Below are positions 26,153 to 34,125 of a stretch of 44,243 bases of DNA, in pieces. The stretch lies in the NCBI GenBank assembly GCA_020355325.1, contig CP070664.1, forward strand, positions 2,347,539-2,391,781, written 5' to 3'. The stretch comes from Caldifarciminota bacterium (GTDB lineage Bacteria; Hydrothermota; Tepidihabitantia; SM23-42). The position numbers and the translations under genes were made by a program. The notes under the pieces are model-generated. The model saw only the letters and a list, made by a program, of their open reading frames with translations. It searched no databases and was not told where the DNA came from. Positions within the stretch are counted from its first letter, which is position 1. Each line of letters opens with the position of its first letter.

Positions 26153-27853
26153 TCAATCGTTTTCCAATGTTGATGTATCACCTATGTCTTCTCCCCATTC
26201 CTGAGCGCGCAAGAGTCTACGCATAATCTTGCCGCTCCGTGTTTTAGGCAAGGAGTCGACAAACTCGATTTCTTGGGGCATCGCTAAGGGAGACAATTTT
26301 TTCCGTACGAAATTCATGATGTTGATCATGAGGTCGTCGCTCGGTTCATAGCCTGGCTTGAGTGCAATGAATGCCTTGACGACCTCTAAATTGATAGGGT
26401 CGGGCTTACCGACCGCTGCGGATTCGGCAACTGCTTCATGTTCGAGCAGCGCCGATTCAATCTCAAATGGACCGACGAGATGACCAGCCGTGTTGATAAC
26501 ATCATCATCACGGCCAACAAACCAGAAGTATCCTTCGTCATCGATACTCGATCGGTCCCCACATATGTACCAGTCGTTTTTGAACTTGCTGTCATATATT
26601 TCTTTGTTGTTCCAGTAGGTTCGAAACATTGAAGGCCAGCCTGGCTTCAAGGCGATGAGACCGACTGAACCAGGTTTTCTGATCGGTTCGAATGTTTGTT
26701 GATCGAGAACAGTGGCGATGATTCCAGGGAATGGTTTACCCATTGAGCCGGGTTTGATTTTCATCCCGGGGTAGTTTGTGATCACAATGGAACCGGTCTC
26801 GGTCTGCCAGTACGAATCATGGAATGGTTTGCCGAATGCCTGTTCCGACCAGAGGACTGCCTCGGCATTGAGCGGTTCACCGACACTGATGAGGTGTCTG
26901 AGCGATGAGAGATCGAATTTCTGTACAAGTTCGGTACCTTCTTTCATCAAGAGCCGAATTGCTGTGGGCGCACTATACCAGACCGTAATCTTGTGTTTCT
27001 CGATGAATGCATACCACTTTTGGGCATTGAAGCCGATGTCATATACTGCTTGCGTGATGCCATTCGACCATGGTCCAATGATGCCGTAAGATGTTCCTGT
27101 CACCCATCCTGGGTCGGCCGTGCACCAGTAGATATCGTCGGCCGTGAGATCGAGGACCCACTTCGTCGTTATGTACTGGGCGATGATCGATGAGTGGACA
27201 TGTAAGGCGCCCTTGGGTTTTCCGGTTGTTCCCGACGTATAGTGGAGAACCGATGGTACGTCTCTGTTGGCTTTGAAGATATCGAAGTGGTCAACGTTCG
27301 GTACGTTATCCATGTCAAAGGCAATTTCATCGTTCTCAAGCGGCTTATCTCCAGCATCCACGACGATGACCTTAGTGAGTTCGGGAAGTTGCGCTCGAAG
27401 TCTCCGTATCTTATGGATGTGTTTTTTCGTCGTGAGGATTGCTCGGGTCTTTGCATCGTCCAGTCTGGTGAGTAGTGCTTCTTCACCGAATGCTGAGAAG
27501 AGCGGCTGGGCAATACAACCCATTTTGAGAATGCCGAGAAATGAAATATAGAGTTCAGGAATGCGATCCATGAATATGCATACGCGTTCTTGGGCTCTTA
27601 CTCCGACCTCTTTCAAAAATGTTGCGAAGCAGTTACTGTAGATTCGTATATCGTTGTAGGTAAATGTCCTTACTTCACCAGTGAATCCTTGCCAGATGAG
27701 TGCACGTCTGTTGCCCAGTCCTTTTTCACATATTCGGTCACTACAGTAATAGCCGATGTTGTATATACTATTGTTACCATAGTCGAGTTCTTTCTCGGCT
27801 ATCGTCCAGTTAAAATTTTTGTACCTTTCGTCATATGAACCGATATGGCTCAT
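26153..27853 (-). CDS. AMP-forming acyl-CoA/acetyl-CoA synthetase-like ligase
   Basis: A 566-residue ANL-superfamily enzyme that activates a carboxylate as acyl-AMP and transfers it to a thiol. The P-loop is LHYTSGTTGKPKGALHVH; A5 is SYWQTETG; A7/A8 is WYICGDRSSIDDEGYFWFVGRDDDVINTAG (in part), and A10 is LPKTRSGKIMRRLLRA with the catalytic Lys. DPGWVTGTSYGIIGPW places it near acetyl-CoA synthetases of the Bacillus AcsA type. The neighbouring ACP makes acyl-ACP formation possible. Substrate (acetate or another short acid) is inferred, not proven. Confidence 0.85.
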   Translation of the reverse strand: MSHIGSYDERYKNFNWTIAEKELDYGNNSIYNIGYYCSDRICEKGLGNRRALIWQGFTGEVRTFTYNDIRIYSNCFATFLKEVGVRAQERVCIFMDRIPELYISFLGILKMGCIAQPLFSAFGEEALLTRLDDAKTRAILTTKKHIHKIRRLRAQLPELTKVIVVDAGDKPLENDEIAFDMDNVPNVDHFDIFKANRDVPSVLHYTSGTTGKPKGALHVHSSIIAQYITTKWVLDLTADDIYWCTADPGWVTGTSYGIIGPWSNGITQAVYDIGFNAQKWYAFIEKHKITVWYSAPTAIRLLMKEGTELVQKFDLSSLRHLISVGEPLNAEAVLWSEQAFGKPFHDSYWQTETGSIVITNYPGMKIKPGSMGKPFPGIIATVLDQQTFEPIRKPGSVGLIALKPGWPSMFRTYWNNKEIYDSKFKNDWYICGDRSSIDDEGYFWFVGRDDDVINTAGHLVGPFEIESALLEHEAVAESAAVGKPDPINLEVVKAFIALKPGYEPSDDLMINIMNFVRKKLSPLAMPQEIEFVDSLPKTRSGKIMRRLLRAQEWGEDIGDTSTLEND

Positions 27854-27871
27854 GCCGTCACCTCTTACTCA

Positions 27872-28228
27872 TTATTCCACGATGACAAAGGTGATCGCAT
27901 ACTTCTTCGAATGAACACATGAGCGGTGCACTTTTGATACTGATTTCTCTCGCGCGCGTTGTCTCATGAAGCGAAATAATCGAATGTTACAATATCTGTC
28001 TACCTCAATATCTCTCCAGAATGAACCATAGTGCAAACCGCAGCCCAATGCTTTGAATAACGCCTCCTTGAGTGAAAAGAGCATTGCTGCCATCGCAACG
28101 CTCTGTCTACTGTGTATCACACGGCTCATTTCTTTTTCGGTAAGAACTTGGTCAAGAAACTCACGCTTATTGCTCAGAGTTTGAAATCGTTGTTTCTCAA
28201 TGATGTCAATACCAACACCTCTAATCAT
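27872..28228 (-). CDS. acpS: Holo-[acyl-carrier-protein] synthase
   Basis: A 118-residue phosphopantetheinyl transferase that converts apo-ACP to holo-ACP with CoA. The first signature GVGIDIIEKQRF has Asp8, and the second FSLKEALFKALG has Glu55 with Lys54 and Lys59, as in AcpS. Length is normal. The start overlaps the tdh stop by four bases. Its placement beside an ACP gene suggests it serves that ACP, though it may be the cell's only AcpS. Confidence 0.9.
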   Translation of the reverse strand: MIRGVGIDIIEKQRFQTLSNKREFLDQVLTEKEMSRVIHSRQSVAMAAMLFSLKEALFKALGCGLHYGSFWRDIEVDRYCNIRLFRFMRQRAREKSVSKVHRSCVHSKKYAITFVIVE

Positions 28229-29286
28229 GTTTTAGACGTCTCGTCCTCTGGGTACAGGAGTACTTTACCACAGTTACCACTTCTCATCAACTCCATTCCC
28301 TTTTCAAATTCTGCGAGTCGCAGACGGTGTGTCACGATTGGTTCGATGTCGAGACGGCCCGAGCTCAAAAATTGTGTGGTCTTGTACCAGGTTGAAAACA
28401 TTAAGCGGCCATTAATTCCCTGCACAGTAATATATTTAAAAATGATGGACTTACCAAGGTCTATTTCCATTGGCTTGTCGGGTATGCCCAGAATCGAAAA
28501 TCGACCGCCAGGCCTCAGCGCATCAAAAGCTTCGCGAATTGCCTGGGGATTACCAGACATTTCAATGACGACATCGACACCCAATCCGTCAGTTTCTTCT
28601 AAGACCCGTTGCACAACGTTCTTTTTCCCTGGATTTAAAACAAGATCGGCGCCTATTTTTTTTGCAAGCTGTATCCTATATTCATTAATTTCGGTTGCAA
28701 TTATCTTTGTAGCACCCGAGAGTCGAGCTATTGCGATGCTCATCAAACCAATCGGACCACACCCGGTAATCAATACGGTGGTACCGACGATTTCGCCCGC
28801 CAAAACAGTGTGAACCGCATTACCCAAAGGTTCCATCACCGACGCATAGTCTCTAGGAATTTTTTTGTCCAGAACCCAGGCATTGGTGGCTGGCACGATT
28901 GCGTATTCAGCAAAGACACCATGAATATCGACACCAAATATGCTGCCGTTCATACAGATGTGGGCAAGACCAGTACGGCAGAGATAACAGTGACCGCATG
29001 CAATGTGGGTTTCTGCGGAAATGATATCACCCTTTTTTATGTTCTTGACATTCCTTCCTAACTCAACAACCTCACCACACAGTTCATGTCCCATTATTTG
29101 TGGTAGATTTTTAATGCGCTTTTGTGCCCATTCATTCCACTCATAGATATGTAAATCGGTGCCACAGATTGAGGTTGCTAAAACTTTAACCAGGACCTCG
29201 TCGGGTCCTGGTTTGGGAATTTCTACATGGCGGAGTTCAGCCCCGGGTCCGGGTTTTGTTTTCATGACCGCCATCATTGTCGCCAT
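28225..29286 (-). CDS. tdh: L-threonine 3-dehydrogenase
   Basis: A 353-residue zinc- and NAD-dependent medium-chain dehydrogenase oxidising L-threonine to 2-amino-3-oxobutyrate. Catalytic zinc ligands are Cys41 in SICGTDLHIYEW and His67/Glu68 in MGHELCGEV. The structural zinc set is CGHCYLCRTGLAHIC, and the NAD fold has VLITGCGPIGLMSIAIARLSG. GINGRLMFSTWYKTTQFLSSG is typical of Tdh. It leads the operon tdh-acpS-ligase-acp-kbl. The ATG lies 11 bases after the -10 box, so the leader is only about four bases, with no Shine-Dalgarno sequence. Confidence 0.95.
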   Translation of the reverse strand: MATMMAVMKTKPGPGAELRHVEIPKPGPDEVLVKVLATSICGTDLHIYEWNEWAQKRIKNLPQIMGHELCGEVVELGRNVKNIKKGDIISAETHIACGHCYLCRTGLAHICMNGSIFGVDIHGVFAEYAIVPATNAWVLDKKIPRDYASVMEPLGNAVHTVLAGEIVGTTVLITGCGPIGLMSIAIARLSGATKIIATEINEYRIQLAKKIGADLVLNPGKKNVVQRVLEETDGLGVDVVIEMSGNPQAIREAFDALRPGGRFSILGIPDKPMEIDLGKSIIFKYITVQGINGRLMFSTWYKTTQFLSSGRLDIEPIVTHRLRLAEFEKGMELMRSGNCGKVLLYPEDETSKT

Positions 29287-29297
29287 AGCTCAACATT

Positions 29298-29325
29298 ATT
29301 ATAGCCAGAAAGAGGTGAGAGTCAA
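29298..29325 (-). promoter_or_regulatory. tdh operon promoter
   Basis: On the minus strand TTGACT (29320-29325), 16-base spacer, TATAAT (29298-29303); ATG at 29286. Confidence 0.75.
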
Positions 29326-29364
29326 GAATATTGAGGGTCGTTCGCGGCGTTTTCTACGGCAATA

Positions 29365-29841
29365 CTATTCCCTAAAAACTTTCTTTGTCAGTGTGGCAAT
29401 CTTTTGACCGTACTTGATGCATGATTCCGTAACATCTGCATCAGGGGACTCGATTGAAACCGGTCCGTAGTGATAGGCTCCAGATTCACCGAGAATGATC
29501 ATCCCGTGAATCAGGAATGCCTGGAGAATGCCGATGATTGTTGTTTCAGCGCCGCCTCCGATGCCGCCACATGAGGTAAAGGCGCCACCGATTTTACCGG
29601 ATAGTTTGCCGTGGTATTTTACACTCTCATCGAGTAAGGTTTTCATCTCTGCAGCCATTTGACCGTAGTACGTTGGTGAACCGAGGATGATTGCATGATA
29701 ATCTAATAGATCCTCGGTTTTGATGTCTTTAACATTTTTTACATCGACGGTGAGTCCGGCTTTTTTGACGCCTTCGGCAATTGCCTGAGCCATTTTCTCC
29801 GTGTTGCCACTTCTCGAATAGTAACCGACTAATGCTTTCAT
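29365..29841 (-). CDS. Flavodoxin/WrbA-like NAD(P)H:quinone oxidoreductase
   Basis: A 158-residue FMN protein. The FMN phosphate loop is YYSRSGNTEKMAQAIAEG; LGSPTYYGQMAAEMKTLLDE and FTSCGGIGGGAETTI match the WrbA/flavodoxin-like fold. It could reduce quinones by two electrons or carry electrons as a flavodoxin. The ATG at 29841 has AAGGAGA upstream. Its 3' end is close to the tdh promoter on the same strand; repeats at 29861-29893 lie just upstream of it. Confidence 0.85.
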   Translation of the reverse strand: MKALVGYYSRSGNTEKMAQAIAEGVKKAGLTVDVKNVKDIKTEDLLDYHAIILGSPTYYGQMAAEMKTLLDESVKYHGKLSGKIGGAFTSCGGIGGGAETTIIGILQAFLIHGMIILGESGAYHYGPVSIESPDADVTESCIKYGQKIATLTKKVFRE

Positions 29842-29860
29842 GATGTCTCCTTAAAGAACA

Positions 29861-29893
29861 GGGCAATGTAAGGCAATTTGAGGTAATGTAAGG
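29861..29893. repeat. GGCAAT-type repeat, arm 1
   Basis: Units GGGCAATGTA, AGGCAATTTG and AGGTAATGTAAGG recur with a ten-base period. They are in inverted orientation to the cluster at 29960-30019 and related to the cluster at 149-212. Confidence 0.45.
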
Positions 29894-29959
29894 TTATAAA
29901 CAGAGGCAACAAGATAATGTGCGGCGATACAGGTTTTTTTATTTCTCGAATGACCTGTC

Positions 29960-30019
29960 TGCCTTGTATTGCCATTTTTGTCCTGCATTGCCTTTATATG
30001 CCCTCATTTGCCCTATTTT
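29960..30019. repeat. TTGCC-type repeat, arm 2
   Basis: Units such as TGCCTTGTATTGCC, TGCATTGCCTTTATATG and TTTGCCCTATTTTA. The last unit reaches into the stop codon of the S9 peptidase gene (30013-30015) and nearly matches 195-212. Confidence 0.45.
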
Positions 30020-31950
30020 AATAAATATTTTTCCAGAAACAGAGCGCTCGCTGCCCGGTAAAAATCCCAGTTTGATTTCTTCCCAAATCCATGTCCTTCA
30101 TCTTCGGCAAGGAGATACCAGACATCCACTCCATTTTTTCGCACCGCCGCGATGATTTGTTCTGCTTCGGTGACTGGAACCCTTGGGTCGTGCAATCCCT
30201 GGACAATGAACATTGATTTTCTAATGTTGTGCGCATTGGTCAATGGCGAAATTTCATTTAAAAATTTACGCATCTGGGGATCACGTTCGTCACCATATTC
30301 TGTTCTGCGTACATCCTGTCGATATTCCCCAGTATTCTTCAAAAAGGTAACAAAATTACTTATTCCCCACTCATCGATACCACATCTCAAGCGATCGCCA
30401 TAGTGCACCATCGAGGCGAGTACCATATAGCCACCGTACGAGCCACCAGTAATACCAACACGCCCCGCATTCAGTTCTGGCTGTTGTTCAATCCAGTCGA
30501 GCAGTGCGCCGATATCTCGAATCGCGTCCTCTCGTTTGTAAAAATCGTCGAGTTTCAAATATTTTTTGCCATAACCTGAAGAACCCCTGAAATTTGGCGC
30601 GATATAAGCGATGCCCAATTCGTTCACGATAACCTGAACAGTTGTTGAAAAGTAGGGGTCATATTGTGACGAAGGACCACCGTGGCAGTAAATTAATACG
30701 GGATACGGCGGTTTAAATTTAGTCGGTTTGTAATAAAATGCAGGAATCATGCGCGGCTTTCCTTCGATACTGTCGAATGTTGGATAATGAACGAGTTCTG
30801 GTTGAACGAACGCGCTCGTATCAAGATTGCCCACCTCACTATAGGTCCAGCGCATCAATGTATTTTTTTGCAGATTAATACTATATACATCACTCGGAGA
30901 CGTTGGTGTGTTGAGGACAAAGCCTAATTCCTCTTCATGAGGCTTGAACTTCAGATAGTAAATCTGTCCGTTGGGTAAACGCGCTTGAGTAATATTACGT
31001 GTTTTCGTGTCCATAAAGTATAACCTGCTCCAGCCGTTTTCGTTGCTGATAAAAGCAATCGTGTTACCAGAAGCAGAGAGTTCAAACTCCTTAATGTCCC
31101 AGAGGATCTGTTTTGTTAACACCTCGAATTTTTGCGAGTCGAGGTCATAGTACAGAAGCTGCAGAAAATCACTGAATGCATCAGACGTTATAAAGATTCC
31201 TTTACCATCGTGAGACCATCGTGCACTGCCGTAGGAAATCTTCTGCTCGGTCGGATTGATTTGCTTTACATCTTTTGTCGTAATGTTGACAATGTAGTAG
31301 TAAGATTCGGTTGAGGAGACATATTTTTCTACGAGCAAACTCTGGTCATCGGGAGAGAAGTCTACTGCGAGCCAATAACCACCTTGCTCGACGATTCGGC
31401 GGAAGCTCTTTGTACCGGCCAAAGTGCCTGTGTAAATATCAAAATCCCTGTTGTTGCGCATGGTGCTTGCAAAGGCGAATTTATCTCCGCGATGCGACCA
31501 CACGAGTGACCTATGTCGAGACACACCGTCGGTTAACAACTGATACTCTTTTGTCCGTAGGTTGTAGTTGTATATTTGCTCGATCTCATTTCCGGCAGAA
31601 TCTTTGGTGAAAAGAAAAAAGGGTTTCTCCTTGTCGGGGCAGACATACGCATAGTCGACAGGGTCTTCAAAAAATGTCAGTTGCTGACGGGCTCCCTTTG
31701 GACTTTCGACCAAATGGATCTGGTTTGTATTGCCAAATCGCGTCCTGATGAGTATGCCTTGATTATCGGGTAACCAATCTCGGAAAAGGGCACTCCGTAC
31801 ATTCCTGTAGAGCATGAGTTTTGTCATAAACGTGTCTGGTATTTCGGGTATATTTTCAATTACTAAATTCCCTCTACGGTATCGATTAACCGTAGAAAAG
31901 GCTTGGCTTACAATGATGAGTAGTACAAAAATAAAAGTTTTTTTATTCAT
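30013..31950 (-). CDS. S9-family (prolyl oligopeptidase-like) exported peptidase
   Basis: A serine peptidase of about 645 residues. A signal peptide (MNKKTFIFVLLIIVSQAFS) is followed by a WD40-like/PD40 beta-propeller (about 40-390), then the alpha/beta hydrolase domain: ILIYCHGGPSSQYDPYFST (oxyanion region), VGITGGSYGGYMVLASM (nucleophile Ser in GGSYGG), GLHDPRVPVTEAEQ (Asp) and EDEGHGF (His). It would trim peptides outside the cytoplasm. The ATG at 31950 is chosen because it begins the signal peptide and overlaps the uppP stop; an in-frame start at 32067 would lie inside uppP. Confidence 0.92.
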   Translation of the reverse strand: MNKKTFIFVLLIIVSQAFSTVNRYRRGNLVIENIPEIPDTFMTKLMLYRNVRSALFRDWLPDNQGILIRTRFGNTNQIHLVESPKGARQQLTFFEDPVDYAYVCPDKEKPFFLFTKDSAGNEIEQIYNYNLRTKEYQLLTDGVSRHRSLVWSHRGDKFAFASTMRNNRDFDIYTGTLAGTKSFRRIVEQGGYWLAVDFSPDDQSLLVEKYVSSTESYYYIVNITTKDVKQINPTEQKISYGSARWSHDGKGIFITSDAFSDFLQLLYYDLDSQKFEVLTKQILWDIKEFELSASGNTIAFISNENGWSRLYFMDTKTRNITQARLPNGQIYYLKFKPHEEELGFVLNTPTSPSDVYSINLQKNTLMRWTYSEVGNLDTSAFVQPELVHYPTFDSIEGKPRMIPAFYYKPTKFKPPYPVLIYCHGGPSSQYDPYFSTTVQVIVNELGIAYIAPNFRGSSGYGKKYLKLDDFYKREDAIRDIGALLDWIEQQPELNAGRVGITGGSYGGYMVLASMVHYGDRLRCGIDEWGISNFVTFLKNTGEYRQDVRRTEYGDERDPQMRKFLNEISPLTNAHNIRKSMFIVQGLHDPRVPVTEAEQIIAAVRKNGVDVWYLLAEDEGHGFGKKSNWDFYRAASALFLEKYLLK

Positions 31951-32699
31951 GATAGTAATAACACTATTAAGCTTATAACCAAACAATAGATACCGAAAAG
32001 ATGGAATCTCCTTCGCACCATATCTCGAAGAATTCGCAGGGCAATGAGTCCAAAGATAAAGCTGCACACGAGACCTATAATCATAGTAGTTGGCTTATCA
32101 ATGGTTGAAATATTCGCCAATTCGACAAGATTGGCACCGAGAATTGCGGGAAGGGATAGGAGAAATGAGAAGGTAAATGATTCTTCAGGACTGACCCCTG
32201 AAAAGAGACCCGCAGATATAGTGAGGCCAGAGCGTGAGAGTCCAGGCAATGCGGCAAACATCTGGGCAATACCGATGACCAGTGCACGTAGATAGCTTAC
32301 CTTCATCTCCTGTTTTCTCATAACGCCAGTCACGAGAAGTACAATACCCGTAACGCCGAGTAAAATGGTTACTAGCGTGAAGTCTGTAAATGATGTTTCG
32401 ATCCATGATTTGAAGACCAGGGCAAAAATGACTATGGGTATGGAGCCGATGATGATGTTTATGGTATAGGAAATGCTCTCGCGTTTTCCCTTGATCAACC
32501 CTCTGATAAGGGAGCTTATTTTTTTAAAGAAAAAGACGATCGTCGCGAGGAGTGTGCCGAGATGCAGAAAAGCGGTAAGAGCCACAGGTTCTGTAATGCC
32601 GAAGAATCCCTCGAGGATTGCAAGATGTCCTGAACTCGATATCGGCAAGAATTCGGTTAGCCCTTGGACGACACCGAGAATGATGACGTGCAGTATCAT
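31947..32699 (-). CDS. uppP: Undecaprenyl-diphosphatase
   Basis: A 250-residue polytopic membrane enzyme that dephosphorylates undecaprenyl diphosphate, recycling the lipid carrier for peptidoglycan. Motifs are GLTEFLPISSSGHLAI near the N-terminus and LPGLSRSGLTISAGL in the second half, both with catalytic residues. Length is slightly below the usual 265-275. It overlaps the ubiA-like gene by four bases and the peptidase gene by three bases, so the three form one operon from the promoter at 33511-33538. Confidence 0.94.
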   Translation of the reverse strand: MILHVIILGVVQGLTEFLPISSSGHLAILEGFFGITEPVALTAFLHLGTLLATIVFFFKKISSLIRGLIKGKRESISYTINIIIGSIPIVIFALVFKSWIETSFTDFTLVTILLGVTGIVLLVTGVMRKQEMKVSYLRALVIGIAQMFAALPGLSRSGLTISAGLFSGVSPEESFTFSFLLSLPAILGANLVELANISTIDKPTTMIIGLVCSFIFGLIALRILRDMVRRRFHLFGIYCLVISLIVLLLS

Positions 32700-33505
32700 G
32701 CGATCATTGCGATGAGGCCAACAACCATGGTGATTTTTATGAGATTACTCAAAGTCCGTAACTCGCCTTTGACGGGTTTCTGGAGTAAACGCAGGATAGT
32801 GTAGATAATCATCGGATATGCGATAATGAGGATGATTACTATATAGGAAACATTGAGTGTTTCGAAGATGAATGGCAATGGTAATAGTATACATAAGATG
32901 CCTAATGATAAAGCACCGATATGACAGGCGCGCTCGACACCGAATACGATCGGCAGAGAATTCACTCCAACAGCCCTGTCTCCTTCGATATCGATGACAT
33001 CCTTAATGACCTCGCGTGTATAATGAATACACAGAGAAAAGAGGAAGGGAAAGAAACACGCTGAATTCTTTGCAACGGCTCCTCCGAAGAGAAAACTAAG
33101 TCCTGTAAGCAGGGCAACGACAAAATTGCCCCAGAGCGTTTTTTTGAAATACGATGCATAGACAAAGAGTAGCAACATTGTTGCGAGTACAATGATAAAT
33201 GGGAAACCTCCGAGACGTATGGAGAAACCGAGAGCGATGACAAAGAAAAGTATGGCCATGAGTGAAACGATTTTTTTATCAACGCGACCCGAGGGGAGTG
33301 GTCTCGTTGGATTGTTTATTTTGTCGATTTCAATATCTTTGAGATCATTGACAATATTACCAAAGGCGCACCCGACAAAGCCAATCATTGCTGCAATAAG
33401 GAATGGTGGTGAAAAAAGAATTTGTCTGCCTATCCAGGTCCCTACAAGTACAGAAAAGAATGCTATCAAGCAATTGACCGGCCGGATAATGGTAAAATAG
33501 CCCAC
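32696..33505 (-). CDS. UbiA-family prenyltransferase, resembling (S)-2,3-di-O-geranylgeranylglyceryl phosphate synthase
   Basis: A 269-residue membrane prenyltransferase with about eight helices. The first Asp-rich motif is NDLKDIEIDKINNPTRPLPSG, the second KDVIDIEGDRAVGVNSLP. NxPxRPLPSG with a short N-terminus resembles the archaeal DGGGP synthase branch of UbiA, which adds the second geranylgeranyl chain to glycerol-1-phosphate lipids; menaquinone or heme branches remain possible. The start is GTG at 33505, five bases after a TAAAAT box, so the mRNA appears leaderless. Confidence 0.8.
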   Translation of the reverse strand: MGYFTIIRPVNCLIAFFSVLVGTWIGRQILFSPPFLIAAMIGFVGCAFGNIVNDLKDIEIDKINNPTRPLPSGRVDKKIVSLMAILFFVIALGFSIRLGGFPFIIVLATMLLLFVYASYFKKTLWGNFVVALLTGLSFLFGGAVAKNSACFFPFLFSLCIHYTREVIKDVIDIEGDRAVGVNSLPIVFGVERACHIGALSLGILCILLPLPFIFETLNVSYIVIILIIAYPMIIYTILRLLQKPVKGELRTLSNLIKITMVVGLIAMIA

Positions 33506-33510
33506 ACCTT

Positions 33511-33538
33511 ATTTTATTTAAATTAGAATCGAAGTCAA
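33511..33538 (-). promoter_or_regulatory. Promoter of the ubiA-uppP-peptidase operon
   Basis: On the minus strand TTGACT (33533-33538), 16-base spacer, TAAAAT (33511-33516), GTG start at 33505. Confidence 0.65.
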
Positions 33539-33650
33539 TGACAGGTAGTAGAGGCTGTGGTGAGACATGATTTGCCGTTCCTCACGTGGGGTCGGGATGA
33601 GCTTTAGGATGGTCATTGAGAGACGTTGGGCGGGTTGCTGTAGTAAAATA

Positions 33651-33678
33651 TTGACATATTCAGATAATTAGTTATAAT
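33651..33678 (+). promoter_or_regulatory. Promoter of the ruvX-mltG-cyclase-GGDEF operon
   Basis: TTGACA (33651-33656), 16-base spacer, TATAAT (33673-33678). A leader of about 24 bases with CGGGGG (33698-33703) precedes the ATG at 33709. The remaining 33539-33650 shows nothing recognisable. Confidence 0.8.
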
Positions 33679-33708
33679 AATACTTAGACAGACTAGTCGG
33701 GGGTAATA

Positions 33709-34125
33709 ATGAGAATTATGGCGCTTGATTACGGCAAAAGCAAGGTTGGTATTGCACTTACCGACCCACTCGGTGTGATTTCTCAGCCCTTTGTAACGCT
33801 TAAGGTATCATCTCAAAAAGAGCTTATTAAACGACTTAAGTTTATAATTCGAGAAAATAACGTTGGGCTTGTCCTCATCGGTCACCCCGTTGCGTCGAGT
33901 GGTGAGGCCACCATAATGTCTCAGGAAGTTACCCGTTTCATGAAGAAGTTAAAAAAAGCAATTCGTGTGGATGTGAAACTCTGGGACGAGCGATATACAA
34001 GCAAGTATGCTGAACAGATACTACGGGACAGGGGACTCAAGGGAAAGAAGTTCAAGCTCGATCAGATTGCGGCATCAATACTGTTGGACGAATACCTCAA
34101 ATCACAGTCTATGAGTGTCTCATGA
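33709..34125 (+). CDS. ruvX: Holliday-junction resolvase-like protein RuvX/YqgF
   Basis: A 138-residue RNase H-fold nuclease, implicated in 16S/23S rRNA 5'-end processing and in Holliday-junction resolution. Motifs: MALDYGKSKVGIALTDPLG (first catalytic Asp), VGLVLIGHPV, LWDERYTSKYAEQIL (catalytic Glu) and DQIAASILLDEYL (last Asp). It leads a long operon and overlaps mltG by four bases; ruvX-mltG adjacency is common in bacteria. Confidence 0.94.
   Translation: MRIMALDYGKSKVGIALTDPLGVISQPFVTLKVSSQKELIKRLKFIIRENNVGLVLIGHPVASSGEATIMSQEVTRFMKKLKKAIRVDVKLWDERYTSKYAEQILRDRGLKGKKFKLDQIAASILLDEYLKSQSMSVS

Noticed and set aside
24636-27853. A full bacterial sphingolipid synthesis cluster
   Set aside because: The synthase carries KBL-type sequence around its active site, the ligase resembles acetyl-CoA synthetase, and no ceramide reductase-like or acyltransferase gene is present; only the gene layout is reminiscent.
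31951-32067. Extended N-terminus of the S9 peptidase
   Set aside because: It overlaps uppP and would bury the signal peptide 39 residues inside the protein.
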